Part shown: one piece after another, positions 9,300-18,400 of the stretch
How the letters are laid out: each line of letters begins with the position of its first letter
How positions within the stretch are numbered: position 1 is the stretch's first letter
Source: Methanocaldococcus lauensis
GTDB lineage: Archaea; AGJL01; Methanococci; Methanococcales; Methanocaldococcaceae
Direction: 5' to 3'
Assembly (NCBI RefSeq): GCF_902827225.1
Contig: NZ_LR792632.1
Coordinates: forward strand, 949,030 to 1,013,029
Length of the DNA: 64,000 nucleotides
Made by a program: the position numbers and the translations under genes
The notes under the pieces: model-generated
What the model was told of the DNA's origin: nothing
Seen by the model: the letters and a program-made list of their open reading frames with translations, nothing else
The model's database searches: none

Positions 9300-10556
9300 A
9301 TGGGGAAAATAGTAATTGAACCCCTATCAAGGTTGGAAGGTCACGGAAAAGTAACTATAACTTTAGATGAAAATGGTAATCCTAAGGATGTTAAATTACA
9401 TATAACTGCATTAAGAGGTTTTGAGCAATTTGTTGTAGGAAGACCAGCTGAGGAAGTGCCAAGAATCGTTCCAAGGATCTGTGGAATTTGTCAAACTCCT
9501 CACCATTTAGCAAGTGTTAAGGCTGTTGATAACGCTTGGGATGTAGAAATTCCTGAGCCAGCAAAAAAATTAAGAGAATTAATGAACATTGGTAATATAA
9601 TTCATAGTCATGCTTTGCACTTCTACTTTTTAGCAGCTCCTGACTTTGTACTTGGAGTAGATGCTGATCCTAAGATAAGAAATGTAATAGGAGTTATAGA
9701 CAAAGCTCCTGAAGTTGCTAAGCAGGCAATTGAATTGAGAAAATTTGGACAGAAAATTGTTGAAATGATTGGAGGAAAAGCAATTCATCCAGTTACTGGA
9801 ATTCCAGGAGGGCAAGCAAAAAGATTAACTGAGGAAGAGAGAGATGAGCTACTAAAAGATATAGATAGAATGATAGAATATGCCAAAAATGGAGTAGAAT
9901 TAATAAAGAAATTAAACGAACAGTATATGGACTTAATAAAAACATTAGGAGTTATAGACACATGGTATTTGGGTTTAGTTAAAGATGGAAAACATAATGT
10001 TTATGATGGAACTTTAAGATTCTTATCTCCTGATGGAAAAGAGAAAGTAGAATTTAAACCTAATGAATATTTAGATTATATTGGGGAACATGTAGTTTCA
10101 TACAACTATGTTAAGCATCCATTTTATAAAAAAGTTGGATATCCTGAAGGAATTTATAGAGTAGGCCCATTATCAATGTTAAATGTCTGTAATTCAATGG
10201 AAACTGATTTAGCTGAAGAATATAGAAAAGAATTCTTTGATATTTTTGGATTTCCAGCAAATCAATCATTAGCATATCATCATGCAAGATTAATAGAACT
10301 TGTTAAGGCGTGTGAAAAAGCAAAGATATTGTTAGAAGATAATGACATAACGTCTGATGATATAAAAGCAGAGGTAGAACCTAAAGCAGGAAACGGTGTA
10401 GGGGTAGTATATGCCCCAAGAGGGGTTTTAATACACAATTATGAAACTGATGAGAATGGAATTGTTGTTAAGGCAAACATGATAGTAGCATCAACGCATA
10501 ATGTTCCTACAATGGAAAAAGCAATTCAACAGGCAGCTAAAGAAATATTTAAATAA
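9300..10556 (+). CDS. vhuA: F420-non-reducing hydrogenase large subunit (VhuA), lacking its C-terminal peptide
   Basis: 418 residues with EPLSRLEGHGKV at the N-terminus and the first active-site pair RICGICQTPHH (about residues 60-70) that ligates the Ni-Fe centre. The usual C-terminal DPCxxCxxH is absent; it is encoded separately as vhuU, as in other Sec-type Vhu hydrogenases. Thus VhuA and VhuU together form the large subunit. GGTGA at 9291-9295 precedes the start. The enzyme oxidises H2 in the cytoplasm and feeds electrons to HdrABC. There is a 28-nt gap from vhuG and an 83-nt gap to vhuU. Confidence 0.95.
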   Translation: MGKIVIEPLSRLEGHGKVTITLDENGNPKDVKLHITALRGFEQFVVGRPAEEVPRIVPRICGICQTPHHLASVKAVDNAWDVEIPEPAKKLRELMNIGNIIHSHALHFYFLAAPDFVLGVDADPKIRNVIGVIDKAPEVAKQAIELRKFGQKIVEMIGGKAIHPVTGIPGGQAKRLTEEERDELLKDIDRMIEYAKNGVELIKKLNEQYMDLIKTLGVIDTWYLGLVKDGKHNVYDGTLRFLSPDGKEKVEFKPNEYLDYIGEHVVSYNYVKHPFYKKVGYPEGIYRVGPLSMLNVCNSMETDLAEEYRKEFFDIFGFPANQSLAYHHARLIELVKACEKAKILLEDNDITSDDIKAEVEPKAGNGVGVVYAPRGVLIHNYETDENGIVVKANMIVASTHNVPTMEKAIQQAAKEIFK

Positions 10557-10639
10557 AACTTTTTGGAAAATTTAGAATTACGCTCATCCTATTTATCTTA
10601 TTACCATTTTAATATAGTATAATAATTGTGGTGATGAGT

Positions 10640-10792
10640 ATGGCTGAAAAAAGCACAGTAAAAGTTGATGAGGCTAAATTAAACTTAATAGAGATCGTTT
10701 TAAGAGCATATGATCCTTGATATTCATGTGCGGCACACATAATAGTAAAAGATAAGAAAGGAGAAAAAATTATTGAAGTTATAAAAGAATAA
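10640..10792 (+). CDS. vhuU: F420-non-reducing hydrogenase selenocysteine peptide (VhuU)
   Basis: A 50-residue peptide, with UGA 10718-10720 read as Sec27 in DP-Sec-YSCAAH. This is the C-terminal large-subunit motif DPUxxCxxH; the Sec is a terminal ligand to nickel in Sec-type hydrogenases. The residues after the His (IIVKDKKGEKIIEVIKE) remain, whereas in ordinary large subunits the segment after this motif is removed by a maturation protease. Start ATG 10640 is chosen because GGTGA at 10630-10634 is five bases before it; ATG 10634 overlaps that site. It lies between vhuA and vhuB and is easily missed because it is short and contains UGA. Confidence 0.94.
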
Positions 10793-10827
10793 GCTCACAA
10801 CCGAACCCTTTTGGGAGGTTGTGAGCT
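10792..10827 (+). promoter_or_regulatory. SECIS element of vhuU, overlapping the stop codon
   Basis: An 11-bp stem (10792-10802 with 10817-10827), GAA (10803-10805) opposite A (10816), CCC/GGG, and a TTTT apical loop. The first stem base is the last base of the vhuU UAA stop codon, so the hairpin begins inside the stop. It lies only 72 nt after the UGA codon, the shortest UGA-SECIS spacing in the window. Confidence 0.93.
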
Positions 10828-10830
10828 ATT

Positions 10831-10879
10831 ATCCCCTTACGCATGGGGATTATGCTAAAATCCTTTTAGGGGTTTTAGC
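10831..10879 (+). promoter_or_regulatory. Two hairpins between the vhuU SECIS and vhuB
   Basis: After the SECIS come two more inverted repeats: ATCCCC/GGGGAT (10831-10836 with 10845-10850) and a 10-bp stem with one G-T pair (10854-10863 with 10870-10879). They fill the space before the vhuB ribosome site. No U-tract follows, so a terminator is not obvious; a processing site or translational spacer is possible. Confidence 0.5.
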
Positions 10880-10909
10880 TCAAAATCTTTTGAGGAGGAT
10901 GTGATAATT

Positions 10910-12082
10910 ATGAGCATAACCATACAAAAAGAAGCATGTTTAGTGTGCTATGCATGCCAAGCAGAATGTCCGACAAAGGCGATAGATATAGACAGTTTTA
11001 AAGTGTGTAATTTATGTATGCAGTGTGTCAATGTATGCCCGACAGGGGCGTTAGTAGAGGAAGAGATAGAGATTGAAGGAAAAACCGCGAAGAGAGTTAA
11101 TTACTTAGCTCATAAGTGTGAGAAGTGTGGGCAATGTGCGGAGGTATGTCCTGTAGGGATTAAGAAGGTTGATGATAAATTTCCATATTCAAAAGGACAT
11201 TGCGTTTTATGTCAAAAATGTATAGAAGTTTGTCCAATTGAAATAATCTCCTTACCAGGGATTATAGACAAACCTAAAAAAGAAGTTAAAGCTCCAAAAG
11301 AACCTATAGCGGTTACAGACGCTTGTGTTGGCTGTGGAATCTGTGTTCCAGAGTGTCCTGTAGATGCAATAACACTAAAAGATAACAAGGCAGTTATTGA
11401 TAAAAGCAAGTGTATTTACTGCAGTATTTGTGCCCAAACATGTCCATGGAATGCGATATTTGTAGCGGGTAAGATACCTAAGAAGAGAAGAAAAGAAGTT
11501 AAGAAATTTGATGTTGATGCAGAAAAATGTATTTACTGTCTAAAGTGTGTTGAAATCTGTCCAGGAGATATGATTAAGGTTGATGAGGAAAATATGGTTG
11601 TTGTTCCACCAAAATCATGTCCCGCTTGTAAGCTGTGTGTAAATATCTGTCCAGTCGATGCTTTAGAGTTGGATGTTAAATTAGCCTCTCCACATCCGAT
11701 AACTGATGAAGGTTTAGTTATTGTAGAAGAGGATTTCGATGTATTGAAGAAATGTGCTTCTGTCTGTCCTACTGAGGCAATAGTCGTAGATGAAGAGAAG
11801 AAAGAAGTTAGAATGTGTATCGTTTGTGGAGCATGTACTGTAGCTTGCCCAACTGGTGCTTTAAAGTTGGGTAAAATAGAACATAATGGTAAGGAATACA
11901 ACAGAATCGAATTCAGCCCTTACCTATGTGATAAATGTGGAAAATGTGTCGAAGTCTGCCCAATGAAGACACTAAGACTCACTAAGAGTAAAAAACTTCC
12001 ATTAAAAGGTTACTGCGTAATGTGCCTCCTCTGCCTCTCCTGCGCTGAGGCTGAAAAAAAGAATGTTTTAACACTTAAGTAA
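10910..12082 (+). CDS. vhuB: Polyferredoxin VhuB
   Basis: About 390 residues made of repeated bacterial-type ferredoxin units. I count about a dozen CxxCxxCxxxC[P] motifs, starting with [24 protein letters not shown] and [12 protein letters not shown] and ending [12 protein letters not shown] and an irregular [10 protein letters not shown]. This is the polyferredoxin of the hydrogenase cluster, thought to carry many [4Fe-4S] clusters for electron transfer between hydrogenase, heterodisulfide reductase and formylmethanofuran dehydrogenase. ATG 10910 is preferred; a GTG at 10901 overlaps GAGGAGGATGTGAT. The gene ends 31 nt before fwdB, consistent with co-transcription. Confidence 0.93.
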   Translation: MSITIQKEACLVCYACQAECPTKAIDIDSFKVCNLCMQCVNVCPTGALVEEEIEIEGKTAKRVNYLAHKCEKCGQCAEVCPVGIKKVDDKFPYSKGHCVLCQKCIEVCPIEIISLPGIIDKPKKEVKAPKEPIAVTDACVGCGICVPECPVDAITLKDNKAVIDKSKCIYCSICAQTCPWNAIFVAGKIPKKRRKEVKKFDVDAEKCIYCLKCVEICPGDMIKVDEENMVVVPPKSCPACKLCVNICPVDALELDVKLASPHPITDEGLVIVEEDFDVLKKCASVCPTEAIVVDEEKKEVRMCIVCGACTVACPTGALKLGKIEHNGKEYNRIEFSPYLCDKCGKCVEVCPMKTLRLTKSKKLPLKGYCVMCLLCLSCAEAEKKNVLTLK

Positions 12083-12113
12083 ATAGAATAATATATAATT
12101 TAGGTGAGTAAAT

Positions 12114-13421
12114 ATGGTAAAAGTCGTTAGAAATGTAGTATGCCCATTTTGTGCGACATTATGTGATGATTTAGAGATATTAGTTGAAGATAACCACATA
12201 GTAGGGACAAGACATGCTTGTAGAATTGGAAATGCAAAGTTTATGCACTTCGAGGGGGCTGTTAGATATACTGAACCTTTAATGAGAGAGAACAAAAAAG
12301 ATGATTTCAAAAAAGTTGATTATGATACAGCAATTGAAGAGACTGCAAGATTATTAGTTGAATCATCCTTACCTTTAATTTATGGATGGAGTGCAACTGA
12401 ATGTCATTCACAAATGTATGGAGTTGAGTTAGCTGAATTAGTCGGGGCAGTTATTGACAATACAGCAAGTGTTTGACACGGACCTTCAGTTATGGCATTG
12501 CAGGATGTAGGATACCCAGTTTGTACATTAGGAGAAGTTAAAAACAGAGCTGATGTAGTTATATTTTGGGGAAGTAATCCAATGCACGCCCACCCAAGAC
12601 ACATGAGTAGATATTCAATATTCGCAAGAGGATTTTTCAGAGAAAGAGGAAGAGAAGACAGAACTATGATTGTTGTAGACCCAAGAGAGACAGATACTGC
12701 GAAATTGGCTGATATACACTTACAGGTTGAACAGCATAAAGATTATGAATTAGTTAGTGCAATGAGAGCAGTGTTAAAAGGATTTGAATTACAAGTTGAT
12801 AGAGTCGCTGGAGTTCCAGCTGATTTAATCTATGAGGCAGTTGAAATTTGTAAAAATGCTCAGTTTGGAGAGTTGTTTTTCGCAATGGGAGTAACAATGA
12901 CAAGAGGTAAGCATAGAAACATTGATAATGCTATTCAATTAGTAATTGATTTAAATGCATATACAAAATTCGGATTAATGCCAATGAGAGGTCACTACAA
13001 CGTAAATGGATTCAACCAGGTCTTAACTTGGGTTACAGGTTATCCATTTGGCATTGATTTCTCAAGAGGTTACCCAAGATACAATCCTGGAGAGACTACA
13101 GCTAACGATTTATTACAAAGAGGAGAAACTGACATGATGTTAAATATTGCTTCAGACCCAGGGGCTCACTTCCCACAAAAAGCTGTAAAACACATGGCAA
13201 AAATACCATTAGTATGTATAGAACCTCATGAAACTCCAACAACTCAATTAGCGAATATTATAATCCCCCCAGCAATTGCTGGAGTTGAAGTTGAAGGAAC
13301 AGCATATAGAATGGATGGTGTTCCAATTAAATTAAGAAAAGTTATTGATCCTCCAGAAGGCGTTTTACCAGATAAAGAAATATTGAAGAGGCTCATTAAG
13401 AAAGTTAAAGAGATGCTCTAA
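12114..13421 (+). CDS. fwdB: Tungsten formylmethanofuran dehydrogenase subunit B (selenoprotein FwdB)
   Basis: 435 residues when UGA 12474-12476 is read as Sec121, in NTASV-Sec-HGPSV, the position of the W/Mo ligand (Cys in other species). N-terminal [12 protein letters not shown] gives Cys ligands for a [4Fe-4S] cluster. The rest ([52 protein letters not shown]) fits the catalytic pterin subunit of formylmethanofuran dehydrogenase, which reduces CO2 to formylmethanofuran with ferredoxin, the first step of methanogenesis. TAGGTGAG lies upstream of ATG 12114. It closes the Sec cluster, linking CO2 reduction to the bifurcating Hdr-Vhu complex. Other fwd genes are not present here. Confidence 0.95.
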
Positions 13422-13472
13422 AAAATTTAATAAGAAAAATATAAATATTGAATTTATACTTAATGGAATATC

Positions 13473-13519
13473 GGGGTGGGCGTGCAACGCTAACCATCTT
13501 TGGGTATCCTACATCCTGC
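13473..13519 (+). repeat. Antisense segments in fwdB 3' UTR complementary to hdrA and fwdB
   Basis: Bases 13483-13503 (21 nt) are a perfect reverse complement of hdrA 6284-6304, starting 9 nt after the hdrA Sec codon; 13473-13479 adds 7 more complementary bases (hdrA 6307-6313). Bases 13501-13519 (19 nt) are a perfect reverse complement of fwdB 12500-12518, starting 23 nt after the fwdB Sec codon. The SECIS follows 13 nt later. Locally 13481-13490 can also pair with 13518-13527 (9 of 10), which would compete. The function is unknown. Confidence 0.85.
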
Positions 13520-13532
13520 GTTACACGTCGTA

Positions 13533-13566
13533 TGTTGGAGGGGAACCCGTAAGGGACCCTCCAACA
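13533..13566 (+). promoter_or_regulatory. SECIS element of fwdB
   Basis: A 10-bp stem (13533-13542 with 13557-13566), GAA (13543-13545) opposite A (13556), CCC/GGG and a GTAA loop. It lies 111 nt after the fwdB stop and about 1.06 kb from the UGA at 12474. A run of T follows the hairpin, so it may also serve near a transcript end. Confidence 0.93.
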
Positions 13567-13647
13567 TTTTATTATTTTAGACACTTAAATTTATTAATTT
13601 AAATTTATAAATTAAATTTTATAAAATAAAAAATTATAATGATAACT

Positions 13648-15207
13648 TTATGATTTTTCTTTTTTTGCCAAAATTTTATTAATTCCATCTATAACTGCCT
13701 CTACTGAAGCTCTAACTATGTCTTCACTTGCTGCTTTTGTAGTAATTTCTTTTCCATATCCTTCCAATGTTACAATAACCTCTGCCAATGCATCAGTTCC
13801 TCCAGTTATGGCGTTTATATGATACTCTTTAAGTTTAATTTTCTCTCCTATAGCTTTTTGTATAGCTTTAACGGCTGCATCCACTGGCCCAACACCAATA
13901 GCTGAACTTTTTTTAAGATTTTCCTCAATCTTTAAAGCAACTGAAGCCGTTGGAATAACTCTATTTCCAGTCATAACTGCTATTTGCTCTAATTCAACAA
14001 CTCTATCTTCTTTAGCTAACTTACCAACAACATCTTCAACTATTGCTTCAACATCTCTATCAGTAACTCTCTTTCCTTTGTCTCCAAGGGCTTTAATTCT
14101 CTTAACTATCTCATCAAATTGCTCTTTATTTATGTCTTTACCAATCTCAATGCCAAGCTCTTTTAATTTAGCTTCAATTGCATGAGTTCCTGTATGCTTA
14201 CCTAATATTATTTTTCTCTTCTGTCCAACTAATTCTGGTGGTATTGGCTCATAGGTTAATGCATGAGCTAAAACTCCATGGGCATGTATTCCACTTTCAT
14301 GAGCAAAGGCATTTTCTCCAACAATTGCCTTATTTGGTTGAACTTTAATTTCAGTGTATTTTGATACAAGTTGAGAAATATTATAGAGTTTTTCAGTTTT
14401 AATTTCAGTTTTTATACCATAAATTGACATTAAGCTCATAACAACCTCTTCTAATGCCGCATTCCCACCTCTTTCCCCTAAACCATTTATTGTACAATGC
14501 ACTTGCTCTGCTCCAGCCTCTACTGCAGCTAATGAATTAGCTACTGCTAATCCAAAATCATTATGGCAATGAACTGATATTGGAACTTTTATTTCTTTTT
14601 TTATCTCATTTATTAAGTAATACATTGCCCTTGGAATCATAACACCAACTGTATCTGGGACATTAATAATATCTGCCCCAGCCTCAACTGCCTTTTTATA
14701 AACCTCTATTAAATAATCAAGCTCAGTTCTTGTAGCATCTTCTGCTGAAAACTCTACTTTAATTCCATGTTCTTTTATATACTCTATTGCTTCAACGGCT
14801 ATCTCAATAATCTCTTCCTTAGATTTCTTTAATTTGTATTTTCTATGCAATGGAGAAGTTGCTATAAATGTGTGTATTCTATCTACACCACAGTCGATAG
14901 CTACATCAATATCTTTTTTAACAGCTCTTGCTAATCCACAAATCTCAGCATTTAAATTTAATGAGCAGATTTTTTTAATTGCCTCTTGCTCACCTAAGGA
15001 AGAAACAGGGAAACCAGCTTCAATAACATCAACACCTAAATCATCTAATTTTATAGCAATTTCTATCTTTTCTTCTGGAGTTAGTGAAACTCCTGGAGTT
15101 TGCTCACCATCTCTAAGTGTTGTATCAAAAATATAGACTCTATCTGGAATGTCTAAGTTTTCAAGAGCCTTTTTGATAATTTCATTCTCTTCTTTATAAA
15201 TTATCAT
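13648..15207 (-). CDS. leuA: 2-isopropylmalate synthase family enzyme (LeuA-like)
   Basis: 519 residues. The N-terminal catalytic TIM barrel begins [23 protein letters not shown] with the metal/substrate Asp and Arg, and has [18 protein letters not shown] and [14 protein letters not shown] (HxH and GxGERxG motifs). The C-terminal third (from about residue 390) looks like the regulatory LeuA dimer domain ([20 protein letters not shown]). It condenses acetyl-CoA with a 2-oxo acid; methanocaldococci have three such paralogs, for leucine, citramalate and the coenzyme B chain. Full length with the allosteric domain favours LeuA, but I cannot exclude another role. A GGTGGG site precedes the ATG at 15205-15207. 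It converges on fwdB. Confidence 0.85.
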   Translation of the reverse strand: MIIYKEENEIIKKALENLDIPDRVYIFDTTLRDGEQTPGVSLTPEEKIEIAIKLDDLGVDVIEAGFPVSSLGEQEAIKKICSLNLNAEICGLARAVKKDIDVAIDCGVDRIHTFIATSPLHRKYKLKKSKEEIIEIAVEAIEYIKEHGIKVEFSAEDATRTELDYLIEVYKKAVEAGADIINVPDTVGVMIPRAMYYLINEIKKEIKVPISVHCHNDFGLAVANSLAAVEAGAEQVHCTINGLGERGGNAALEEVVMSLMSIYGIKTEIKTEKLYNISQLVSKYTEIKVQPNKAIVGENAFAHESGIHAHGVLAHALTYEPIPPELVGQKRKIILGKHTGTHAIEAKLKELGIEIGKDINKEQFDEIVKRIKALGDKGKRVTDRDVEAIVEDVVGKLAKEDRVVELEQIAVMTGNRVIPTASVALKIEENLKKSSAIGVGPVDAAVKAIQKAIGEKIKLKEYHINAITGGTDALAEVIVTLEGYGKEITTKAASEDIVRASVEAVIDGINKILAKKEKS

Positions 15208-15243
15208 AATCCCACCAAAAACTTTAATTTATTAATTACCTAT

Positions 15244-15331
15244 TTAATGAGATATTATAAAAATTTTTATAGAAAAATTTTTTCTATGAAGTTATAAACT
15301 CTAAACGATATTAGCATCCCAGATATTAATA
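15244..15331 (-). pseudogene. Orphaned 3' end of the APC permease gene
   Basis: Read on the minus strand, the 38-bp repeat copy at 15294-15331 encodes the same residues as the permease C-terminus (LISGMLISFRVY) and stays open for 16 more codons to a TAA at 15244-15246. I infer that this is the original 3' end of the permease gene, displaced 3.9 kb when the helicase gene entered, while the repeat on the insert restored a C-terminus to the permease. Confidence 0.55.
15294..15331 (+). repeat. 38-bp perfect direct repeat, left copy (att-like)
   Basis: Identical over 38 bp to 19217-19254, with an offset of 3923 bases, and bracketing the single helicase gene. Bases just outside the match differ, apart from a short partial match on the left. 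No inverted terminal repeats are visible at the insert ends, which argues against a DDE transposon and for site-specific recombination at an att-like core. Confidence 0.9.
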
Positions 15332-15424
15332 ACCACAAAATATATAAAACTAAATATTTCTACAATAAAATAGCAAAATAAATAAAATAAATCATAAATA
15401 TCGCAAACAGAGTGGAGGGATTTT

Positions 15425-18400
15425 ATGCATCTCACCACATTAATAGCATGGCATGATAGTGGTTGGAATGGTAAAATCTGTAGAAATCCTAAAGCAAACA
15501 AATACTGTGAGAGTTTTAGATATATTAAAAAAGGTAAATTTGGATTACAATATGGAAACAAACCTATTGAAAAAATTAAATGTGAAAATAATGCTGGAAA
15601 AATAGCAAATGAAGTTGAATATAATGGTAAAAAATGGGACGCATGTGGTAATGAAATAAATTTATTCTATCAATACAAATTTAACAGTATGGTTTATGGA
15701 TGGACTGTGAATAAGAAAATTGATGTATTAAAAGATATTTTTTTAGATTACTGGTTTAATTTTTACTACAACAATGACGCATTATGCTTTTTATATTGTA
15801 GAGAAAATCCTGTTATTGATGATAAATTATTAGTAGCATGTGTTAAACCAAAAGTAAAAAAATTGGTTGTTGAATGTAACCTTAATAAAAATAAAAAAGT
15901 TATATCTAAAGAAATTGAAGAGCAAAATTTTAACAAACTAAATAATGAAGAGTTTTATAAATCACTCTTTAAAGATTTTAAAGATAAGGATTATAGAAAG
16001 ATATATCCATATATTTCTATTGAGTTTGACCCTGAGGATATAATCTTTATAATTCCTTATCAGGAATTAGGAGAATACTTTGGATATGAGAATATTCCTG
16101 AAGAATTAATATTAGATATTCCAAACGAATTGAAAAAATCATTTTTATATACTACAAATTTCCTACCAAATGAATTCTCATGTATTATCTTAGAAAAAGC
16201 GTTAGAAATTATAAAAAATATCAAAAATTTAATGGAAGAACATGAAAAATTAAAAAAGAAGTTAAAAGAGTTTAGGAATATAGAAATTGAAAAATATGAA
16301 GAAAGAATTAAAAAGCAATTAGATGAATTAAAAAAATTAAAAATTAAGTATCCATCATTACCTTCAGTTTTGAGATTTTGTGGAGTAGAAGAAGCCATTT
16401 CTATGTATATCGATGCTGTTAAAAATGGAAAAGAAGATGAAATGTATAACGAAGTTAAAGAATATTTGAAAGAAAATAAACCTAATCCTAACTGGAAAAT
16501 TGATAGAATGGTTTTAAATAATTTTAATAAACTATCAAACTCAAAACATGATTTTTTATTAAACTACATCCCATACTATTCATTAACTAAATCACAAATT
16601 GAAGAAATTTTTAAACAACATGATAAAGGATTTATCAATATAGAAAAAGTTTTAGACAATCCATATTTACTTTATGAAGAGTTAAAACCAAAAGAACAAT
16701 TGTTTTTAGATATAAGTTTTTGGGAACTTGATAGTTGGGAAAGAAGAAGATTAGGTGAGGATAATTTTGATATTATAAATAAGCATAGAATAAGAGCTTT
16801 ACTTATTGCTATATTAAAAAAAGCTTTATTAGATGGTCATACCGTCTTACCTTTAGCTCCAAAAGATTTACCTTCCGTTAAAAAGGACTTAAAATATTAT
16901 TATAATGAAATAAACAAATATATTTCTGAAAAAGTTAGATTAGATTTTGATAGATTTTTAGAGTTGATTGATAAGCATGAAGATTACATTAAAGAGAAAA
17001 TTTGGATAGATAAGACAACCTTTAAAGATGAACTTGATAGAACCTATAACATAAAATTATTTGCATTAAAAGATATTAGAAAAATGGAAGTGTATATTGA
17101 GGAGAAAATTAATAAAATGTTAGGAAAATATTGGAATGTTGAAATCTGTGAAGAAGAGATAAAAGAAAAACTAAAAAAATTAAAGGAAAAAAAATCTATT
17201 AATATACCCAAAGAGTTATATAAAGAAGCGATTAAAGACCAATCAAAGGCTATAAAAACATTGTTAGAAAATGGATGCTCTATATTAACAGGTCCTGCAG
17301 GCACAGGAAAAACAACAGTAATTAAAGTATTGTTAGATATTATCTGTGAGAAAGAAAATCCTAAAGATATTGTTATTCTAACTCCAACAGGAAAAGCAGG
17401 AGTTAGAGTTAAAGATGCTCTTGAAGATATTATAAATAAATATAAATGTATAAAAAGCCCAACAACAATCCATAAATTTATAAAAGATTGTAGTAGATTT
17501 GATTGGGAATATAAAGAGTTTGAAATAACAACTAAAAAAGATGTAGATATCTTAATAATAGATGAGGCTTCAATGGTAGGAACAGAACTTCTCTATAAGC
17601 TATTACAATGTATAGATTTAGGAAAATTAAAAAGAATTATATTTATAGGGGATGTAAATCAACTTCCACCTGTAGAAGCTGGAAAACCATTCTTTGATTT
17701 ATATCAATACTTAAAAAGGAAAGAAAATAAAGATAAACAATACATTGCTGAACTTAAAATATGTTTAAGAGCAGAGTCAAGGAAAATTGTTGAATTCTCT
17801 GAATTATTCTTAAACATTAATAAAGAGAGTAAATACAAAATTATTAAGGAATTGAAATTATCGGAAGAGGTAATGAATGGATTTACAAAATATTCCCTTA
17901 AAGATGAGAAAGGTATAGAAAGAATAACTGTCTTAATTTGGAAAGATAATTCACAAAAAGCTAAAGCTTTAGAATATGCCATTGATGAAATAATAAGAGA
18001 CTATGGAGGAAATCCTGATAATTATAGAGATTTCTTTAAATGTTTTGTATATTATGATAAAGCCCAAATTTTAACCTATACAAAAAATAGAGGTTTCTTG
18101 AGTTCTTATTGGATTAATCAGTGGATTAGAGATGACTCAAAATATATAAATGAATCTATTAGGAATTATTTTATAAGGTATCAATTTACTTGTGGTTGGG
18201 GCTATGCTGATAAGGTAATACAAACAGAAAATATTTGGAATTTAGATGTTTGGGATTATAAGAGACAAATGTCTATTTCTAACCATGGAGTTTTTAATGG
18301 AATGATGGGATATGTAAGTTTTACAAGATATAAGGATAGAGTCGTGAAGTTTTATTTTCCAACAGTCCAAGCCTATATAGGAATAAGCAAAAATACTAAA

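Noticed and set aside
9318-9333. Weak complementarity (about 8-9 nt) between the vhuD 3' UTR and the vhuA start
   Set aside because: Too short to separate from chance, unlike the 17-28 nt perfect matches for hdrA and fwdB.
11533-11901. Antisense open reading frame inside vhuB
   Set aside because: A shadow of the polyferredoxin: periodic Cys codons on one strand give long open frames on the other. No ribosome site and no protein-like family pattern. Similar antisense frames over hdrA, the helicase and sepS were dropped for the same reason.
15301-15561. 86-codon minus-strand open frame overlapping the start of the helicase gene
   Set aside because: It lies mainly within the helicase 5' end and its composition is unlike a protein. 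The repeat at 15294-15331 makes better sense as the displaced permease end, which is in a different frame.
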